DNA of 64,000 nt from Buchananella sp. 14KM1171 (lineage in GTDB: Bacteria > Actinomycetota > Actinomycetes > Actinomycetales > Actinomycetaceae), in the NCBI RefSeq assembly GCF_041380365.1, contig NZ_CP159981.1, forward strand, positions 1,612,001 through 1,676,000. The letters run 5' to 3'. Made by a program: the position numbers and the translations under genes. Each line of letters starts with the position of its first letter. The first letter of the stretch is position 1. The notes beneath the pieces are model-generated. The model made no database searches, was not told where the DNA came from, and saw nothing but the letters and a program-made list of their open reading frames with translations. Positions 58,881-64,000 of this stretch are shown one piece after another.

Positions 58881-61667
58881 GTGGCGGTCAACAAGCAGCA
58901 GGTGCGGGCATTCGTGGAGCGCTGGGACGGCCAGGGTTACGAAAAGGGCGACACGCACAAGTTTTGGCTGGAGCTGCTTGGGGCGATCGGCTACCAGCAC
59001 GCCACCGAGGTGAAGTTCGAGCACCGGCTACCCAACGGCGGTTTCGTGGACGTGTGGCTGCGGGACGCGAGCGTGCTCGTGGAGCAAAAGGGCATGAACG
59101 TCGACCTCAACAAGGCCGAACTGCGACAGGGCGAGCTGAAGACGCCGCTTGTCCAGGCGCTTGATTACGTGGACAACATGCCGCGTGTGGAGCAGCCGCG
59201 CTACGTGGTCACCTGCAACTTCGGCACGTTCCGTGTGTACGACCGCGACAAGCACGCGAAAGCCGACCTGGCGGCCAACGCCTTCGAGTTCAGCCTGCGG
59301 GAGTTGGCTGAGCACCCGGAGTACCTGGCGTTCATTCTGGACCCGGCCAACAGTCGCCTGGAGAAGGAGAAGCAGGTCTCCATCCAGGCTGGTGCCCTGA
59401 TTGGCAGGCTTTACGACCAGATGCGCCAGGGCTACCTGGACACCGATTCGCCTGAGACGATGCACGCGCTGAACGTGCTGTGCGTGCGGCTCGTGTTTTG
59501 CCTGTTTTGCGAGGACGCGGACCTGTTCCCGAAGGACGCCTTTCACCAGTTTTTGCGCGACGTTCCGCCGGCCCACGTGCGCACGCAGCTCAAGCGGCTA
59601 TTTGCCGCCTTGAACACGGACATCCCGGACCGCGACCAGTACGACCTGGACCTGAAGCCCTTCCCTTACGTGAACGGTGGTCTATTCCGCGAGGACACGG
59701 AAATTCCCAACTTCACGCCGGAGATGAAGGACTTCCTGTTGGAGCAGGTGTCTGGCCCGGTGGACTGGTCCAAGATTTCGCCCACGATCTTTGGTGGCAT
59801 TTTTGAGTCGACGCTCAACCCGGTGACTCGCCGGGCTGGCGGCATGCACTACACGAGCCCGCGCAACATTCACCGGGTGATCGACCCGCTCTTCATGGAT
59901 GAGCTGTACGCCGAGTTCAACGCCATTCGGACGGAGGAGGGGCAGACGCCGCGCGCAAAGAAGAACCGGCTGAAGCGTTTTCACAAGAAGCTGTGCGGGC
60001 TGACGTTCTTTGATCCGGCCTGTGGGAGCGGTAACTTCCTCACCGAGACGTACCTGTGCCTGCGTGCGTTGGAGGATGAGATTCTGCACGAGCTCATGGA
60101 CGGGCAGGCTGGTTTCACTTTCGCGGACGAGGCTTTGGATGGGGACCGCGTCTCGCTCAACCAGTTCTACGGGATCGAGATCAACGATTTCGCGGTGACG
60201 GTTGCCGAGACGGCGTTGTGGATTTCGCGGCTGAAGGCCAACGGCGATTCGGAGATGCTCTACGACATCGCCTCTAAGGACTTCCCCCTGGTGGAGCGGC
60301 CGAACATCCTGCACGCCAACGCGCTGCGGGTGGACTGGAACGACGTTCTGCCGGCCGAGCGTTGTGACTACGTCATGGGCAACCCGCCGTTCGCAGGTGC
60401 GCGTCTGATGACCAAGGAGCAAAAGCAAGACGTTACCGACACCTGGGGGCCGCGGTCGGGGAACTTGGACTATGTGACGTGCTGGTTCAAGAAGGCGAGC
60501 GACTACCTTGGTGCGGTAGACGCCGCCAAGTTTGCGTTCGTATCTACTAACTCGATTGTTCAGGGCGAGCCGGTAGCTACCATGTTTGACCCTATCATGG
60601 GGGCCGGATGGAAGATTTCCTTTGCTCACCAGTCCTTCCCCTGGACCACGGAGTCGGCGGGTGCAGCGGCAGTCCACTGCGTGATAGTCGGATTCAGCAG
60701 GCAAAGGGCAACCGCGCCTAGGCTGTTCACATACGGCGTGGGCAACAATGAGGCAGTGGAGATCAGCGCTACCAACATAAACGCGTACCTGATGGACTCT
60801 GCATCGGTAAACGTGCAGTCACGGACGAAGCCGGTTTCTACAGCCCTTCCCGCAGTCAGTTTCGGTTCAATGGCAAATCCGACGGCACCTTTTGTGGTTT
60901 CCGTTGATGATCTTGACGAGGTAAGGAGCGACGCGATCGCGTCAAAGTACCTTCACAGGTTCGTGGGATCAGAGGAGTTGATCCATTCGAAGGAACGATG
61001 GTGCTACTGGCTGGACACGGAGGCGTTCGAGCCGGCTGACATCACCGCTAGCCGTCACCTGCAGGCGCTGACAAATGCGGTACGTGAGAAGCGGCTGAGC
61101 TCGAAGCGTGCGGCAACGGCAGCGTTGGCAGAAATCCCGCACCTGTTCGCGGAACGCCGGCAACCTGAGCTTTCATACGTATGTATTCCGAAGGTGGCAA
61201 GCGAGAACCGTGCTTATTTCACTGCGGACTACCTAGGTCCAGAGGTGATCGCGTCCGATCTGGTGTTCACCTGCCCGGACGAGGACGGTTTCGTCTTTGC
61301 GATCGTGAGCTCGTCCATGTTCATCACCTGGCAGAAGACCGTCGGTGGCCGCTTGGAGTCGCGGTTGCGTTTCTCTAACACCGTGGTCTGGAACAACCTG
61401 CCGCTGCCGCCTGTGGCGCCGGAACTGCGCGCGCAGATCATCGCGGCGGGCAAGGCCGTGCTCGCCGCCCGCGCGCTGCACCCGGAGCGCTCCCTGGCCA
61501 AGCACTACGAGCCCGGCAAGCTCTCCCCGGAGCTCCAAGCCGCCCACGACGCCCTAGACCTGCTGGTGGACAAGGCGTTCGGCGCGCAGCACCCGCTCGC
61601 CGATAACACCGAGCGCCTGCAGGTGCTGTTCGCCCGCTACAGCGAACTCACCGCCGCGCCAGCCTGA
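58881..61667 (+). CDS. MmeI-like type IIG restriction-modification enzyme
   Basis: GTG at 58881 after AGAAGGG gives 928 residues, close to the length of MmeI (about 920). N-terminal nuclease-like domain: FVDVWL (D about 56), then VLVEQKG (E67-x-K69), a PD-(D/E)xK arrangement. A helical connector follows, then an adenine-N6 methyltransferase of the gamma type: motif I DPACGSGNFL (about residue 377) and motif IV NPPF (about residue 500). The C-terminal part (about 620-900) should be the target-recognition domain. One protein both methylates and cuts DNA; the target sequence cannot be read from here. It sits just after the repeat array and IS. Confidence 0.88.
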   Translation: MAVNKQQVRAFVERWDGQGYEKGDTHKFWLELLGAIGYQHATEVKFEHRLPNGGFVDVWLRDASVLVEQKGMNVDLNKAELRQGELKTPLVQALDYVDNMPRVEQPRYVVTCNFGTFRVYDRDKHAKADLAANAFEFSLRELAEHPEYLAFILDPANSRLEKEKQVSIQAGALIGRLYDQMRQGYLDTDSPETMHALNVLCVRLVFCLFCEDADLFPKDAFHQFLRDVPPAHVRTQLKRLFAALNTDIPDRDQYDLDLKPFPYVNGGLFREDTEIPNFTPEMKDFLLEQVSGPVDWSKISPTIFGGIFESTLNPVTRRAGGMHYTSPRNIHRVIDPLFMDELYAEFNAIRTEEGQTPRAKKNRLKRFHKKLCGLTFFDPACGSGNFLTETYLCLRALEDEILHELMDGQAGFTFADEALDGDRVSLNQFYGIEINDFAVTVAETALWISRLKANGDSEMLYDIASKDFPLVERPNILHANALRVDWNDVLPAERCDYVMGNPPFAGARLMTKEQKQDVTDTWGPRSGNLDYVTCWFKKASDYLGAVDAAKFAFVSTNSIVQGEPVATMFDPIMGAGWKISFAHQSFPWTTESAGAAAVHCVIVGFSRQRATAPRLFTYGVGNNEAVEISATNINAYLMDSASVNVQSRTKPVSTALPAVSFGSMANPTAPFVVSVDDLDEVRSDAIASKYLHRFVGSEELIHSKERWCYWLDTEAFEPADITASRHLQALTNAVREKRLSSKRAATAALAEIPHLFAERRQPELSYVCIPKVASENRAYFTADYLGPEVIASDLVFTCPDEDGFVFAIVSSSMFITWQKTVGGRLESRLRFSNTVVWNNLPLPPVAPELRAQIIAAGKAVLAARALHPERSLAKHYEPGKLSPELQAAHDALDLLVDKAFGAQHPLADNTERLQVLFARYSELTAAPA

Positions 61668-61768
61668 ACTGCTCAACGCAGTAGCCGCCTTGCACAATTG
61701 TTTGCGCGCAGTCGCCGGTCTGGGGCAGGCGCGCGGCACTGCCCACCACCGATAGTCCCAAGGACCCA

Positions 61769-62560
61769 ATGAACTACGACTACGACGACGCCCACCTGGC
61801 CGCCATCTACGACCACGACAACCCCTCCGGGGACGACCACGCCTTCTATCGGGCCCTGGTCGATGAGTTAGGCGCGCGCACCGTCGTAGACCTGGGCTGC
61901 GGCACCGGCCTCCTCACGGCGCAGCTGGTAGACCCCGGCAACGCCAAGAGCGTCGGCGAATCGGGGCAGTCAGTTCTCGCACGGCGCGTGGTGGGGATCG
62001 ACCCGGCCCAGGCGATGCTCGACGTTGCCCGCAGCCAGCAGCACGGCGACCAAGTGGAGTGGGTGTGCGGCACCAGCGCCGCGCTGCGACGGCTGGACCT
62101 GCGGGCCGACCTCGTGCTCATGACAGGCAACGTCGCCATGCACATCCTGGGCGAGGAATGGCTGGCCACGTTGCGCGACGTCGCCCAAGCGCTGGCCCCC
62201 GGCGGCACGCTCGCCTTCGAGACACGCAACCCCGAGGCTCGGGCCTGGCTCGAATGGAACGGAGCGGAAACCGTGCGGGATACCCCCATCGGCCCGCTGA
62301 AGGAAACCTGGCGCACGGACCCGCCCGACTCCGCCGGCGTAGTTACCATGCACCTGGAAAACCTGTTCCTGGCAGACGGCTACGACGCCTCCTTCACCCA
62401 ACGGCTCCAGTTCCGCAGCTTTGACCAAGTGGTAGGGGACCTGCGGTGCGCGGGCCTGGAACTGGTGGCCTGCTACCGCGACTGGGAAAGAACGCCATTC
62501 ACGGGCGGCAAGGACCAGCGGCTCATGGTGTTCGTAGCCCAAAGGCCGCTCGACGAGTAA
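61769..62560 (+). CDS. SAM-dependent class I methyltransferase
   Basis: The 263-residue protein starts MNYDYDDAHLAAIYDHDNP and has a clear SAM-binding motif VVDLGCGTGLLTAQL (about residues 38-52), the following VVGIDPAQAMLDVARSQ, and LMTGNVAMHI. It resembles Actinobacterial methyltransferases of the SmtA/Methyltransf_25 type acting on small molecules. A short Ser/Gly insert interrupts the region after motif I (GNAKSVGESGQS). Not obviously linked to the restriction-modification gene 101 bp upstream. Substrate unknown. Confidence 0.85.
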   Translation: MNYDYDDAHLAAIYDHDNPSGDDHAFYRALVDELGARTVVDLGCGTGLLTAQLVDPGNAKSVGESGQSVLARRVVGIDPAQAMLDVARSQQHGDQVEWVCGTSAALRRLDLRADLVLMTGNVAMHILGEEWLATLRDVAQALAPGGTLAFETRNPEARAWLEWNGAETVRDTPIGPLKETWRTDPPDSAGVVTMHLENLFLADGYDASFTQRLQFRSFDQVVGDLRCAGLELVACYRDWERTPFTGGKDQRLMVFVAQRPLDE

Positions 62561-62926
62561 CCCGGGCGCTGGGTGCGTTGGTGTGTTTGTGGGCGGGTGG
62601 CACGGAGCGTACAAGTGTGCGGTTGGGGTACGTATGACCGGCCGGTGCCGCGCCCCCAAGCGGTCGGATGTACCCCGCACTCGCATTTGTGACTCTGGGG
62701 GCTGGGAGGGGCGTAGCGGGGCGCTGGGGCTGCTCGTAGGCAGCGTTGGGCGGGCGCGGGCAGAGCCAAGGGCCGCGCGCTCCGAAACGAGATCGATGAC
62801 GGTCCAGCGCCGCCTTTCCACTAGCCGCCACGCATGGCTGCAATTGCGAAGTGGTAGTGGACACAGACGGTTGCCAAACGTCGGGATTCTGCGCGAGCCG
62901 AGCGTGCCGGTGAGAACATGGTCTGC
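62561..62926. other. Intergenic region without visible feature
   Basis: 366 bp of GC-rich sequence with no credible gene, hairpin or repeat apart from CGGTTGCCAAACGTCGGGAT at 62869-62888, which has a weak AACGTCG match. Confidence 0.5.
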
Positions 62927-64000
62927 ATGTCAAACTACGGAACGGCTGGCGCAACCGGCCAGCGGAACATGGTCATTCTTGTAACGGCACTTGTGAGCGT
63001 CATTGCTGTGGCACTGGCGTGGGTTTTCTTTTTCCGGAGTGGGGAGGACAACGCGGGCGAGGATGCGGCAGCGACGAGCGCGCAGACCGACTCCGCAGGC
63101 ACCGACGGCGCCGCCTCCGGCGAGGGGCAGAACGACGCGGCAGCGGTTGGAAACGGCGGAGAGCTGAACGACGCCTCCATCGAGGTGCCCCGCAGGTGCT
63201 TCGAAGCGACGCTGATGGAACGCTACGGGGAGTACAACCAAGAACCGGTCAGCTTCAAGGCGGGTGTTGCTACTTCTGACGAGCCGAACACCGGCAAGAT
63301 CACGATCAAGTCTGTGCAGAGCGGCTACCACGCTGAGGAAGAAGGCGAACTGACCGTCGTGCAGTTCGAGTGCACCCCCAAGTACGACGAGCCCTTCGAA
63401 TCCCTTGGTCTCTACTCCAAGGACGGGAAGTACCTGGATGGAGTCGAGTGGGGCGGCACCACCCTGCCCGAGCTCGACTACGGGACCAAGACCTTCGCAG
63501 ACGTAAAGGCGGAGGAGGACGCCTTCTACGCCACGGTGAAGGAGATTGGCGTGGCGGGGGACGACGTTGCCGCCGGCGGTCCGCGCACCGGCGTGGCCCA
63601 CTTCCGGTTTGAATTCAGCGACACGTATAACACGGTGCGAGTCACGGAGGCCCGCTACGAGATCAGCGGTGGTGAGGTGACGGCCCCCGAGGTGGACGAC
63701 GCCATCGACCTTTTCGAGGCGCTTCGAGACGGGGATGACGCCGCCGCCCTCGAACACATGACCAAGGAACAGCTAGACGAGGTCAAGACCGGCTGCGTGG
63801 GCGGCTGCGACGACCCGAAGCACAAGAAGTACTCCGAGGTCTTCCTGCAGAAGGACGCCGGCATTGCCGAGTGTTTCTTGGCCGCGCCCAAGGGCTTCGT
63901 GTACTACGAGAGCATTGACGGCTTCGAATTCGTTGGCGGGGAGCCCGAGTTCAAGCCGGGGCAGTTCTTCTGCCCTATCCAGCTGCCGAGCGATGAGGAG
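62927..64000 (+). CDS. Membrane-anchored extracytoplasmic protein, 3'-truncated by window edge
   Basis: ATG at 62927 (MSNYGTAGATGQRNMVILVTALVSV) opens a frame that continues to the window end without a stop (358 codons). A single membrane segment (about residues 16-36, ending WVFFFRSG) is followed by a Ser/Ala/Asp-rich stretch and a secreted domain with several Cys (PRRCFEATLMERYG, FECTPKYDE, GCVGGCDDPKH). It looks like an actinobacterial anchored lipoprotein-type hypothetical; I do not recognise the family. At about residue 211 GVAGDDVAAGG is encoded by a copy of the dispersed element. Confidence 0.85.
   Translation, partial: MSNYGTAGATGQRNMVILVTALVSVIAVALAWVFFFRSGEDNAGEDAAATSAQTDSAGTDGAASGEGQNDAAAVGNGGELNDASIEVPRRCFEATLMERYGEYNQEPVSFKAGVATSDEPNTGKITIKSVQSGYHAEEEGELTVVQFECTPKYDEPFESLGLYSKDGKYLDGVEWGGTTLPELDYGTKTFADVKAEEDAFYATVKEIGVAGDDVAAGGPRTGVAHFRFEFSDTYNTVRVTEARYEISGGEVTAPEVDDAIDLFEALRDGDDAAALEHMTKEQLDEVKTGCVGGCDDPKHKKYSEVFLQKDAGIAECFLAAPKGFVYYESIDGFEFVGGEPEFKPGQFFCPIQLPSDEE
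63557..63574 (+). repeat. Dispersed 18-bp element, one mismatch
   Basis: GGGGACGACGTTGCCGCC followed by GGCGG, read as GDDVAA in the extracytoplasmic protein. Confidence 0.65.

Overview
This window is from a high-GC Gram-positive bacterium. The complete 16S-23S-5S operon reads as an actinobacterial type close to Actinomycetaceae (Actinomyces and relatives). GTP-dependent PEP carboxykinase, the 5-FCL/galU/glp/GNAT/GlpR cell-division neighbourhood, a LAXTG-type surface protein and DtxR-, Zur-, CstR- and OxyR-like operators fit that placement. The genus cannot be fixed by eye.

Layout. 0-4 kb: the start of a DtxR-box gene that runs off the left edge, a polyprenyl-type glycosyltransferase and a divergent DUF6541-like membrane protein. 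4-8 kb: a zinc uptake system, aztC-aztD-aztB on the minus strand and aztA divergent, with a Zur-type palindrome between. 8-12 kb: an AbiEi/DUF559-like protein, then a CstR-like repressor divergent from a CoA-disulfide reductase/rhodanese fusion and a 53-residue Cys-rich protein. 12-18 kb: Nudix hydrolase, a 1546-residue helicase-like protein with degenerate ATPase motifs, mscL. 18.5-25 kb: SAF-domain protein, 5-FCL, galU, glp, GNAT, GlpR/SepX-like protein, tRNA-Ala(CGC). 25-31 kb: a 2007-residue SdrD-like adhesin. 32-36 kb: TetR plus an ABC efflux pair. 36-42 kb: a solitary trpB and a PadR/ABC/FtsX-type operon. 42-48 kb: pckG, then ahpC-ahpF-oxyR and a siderophore-interacting protein. 50-55.5 kb: the rRNA operon. 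55.6-58.7 kb: a tandem repeat array interrupted by an ISL3-family IS with an 8-bp duplication. 58.9-64 kb: an MmeI-like type IIG restriction-modification protein, a small methyltransferase and a secreted or anchored protein that runs off the right edge.

The most unusual content is in the DNA between genes. Family B has five copies, each exactly 174 bp: TGCGCA, four 20-bp units, 2 bp, four inverted 20-bp units, TGCGCA. Family A (at about 0.4, 31.4 and 55.6-58.7 kb) is built from unrelated 20-bp units (11 bp conserved around AACTCGACGTT, 9 bp variable), also in inverted arms. A third element, about 18 bp with core GGACGACGTTGCC, recurs in poorly conserved linkers of unrelated proteins, mostly in one frame and read as VDDVAA. 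None of these matches a feature class I can name, and they are the best candidates for an undescribed system.

Functionally the window is rich in metal and redox homeostasis: iron (DtxR box, SIP protein), zinc (Azt), sulfane sulfur (CstR-like with CoADR-RHD) and peroxide (OxyR/AhpCF). It also carries envelope functions and cell-division genes.
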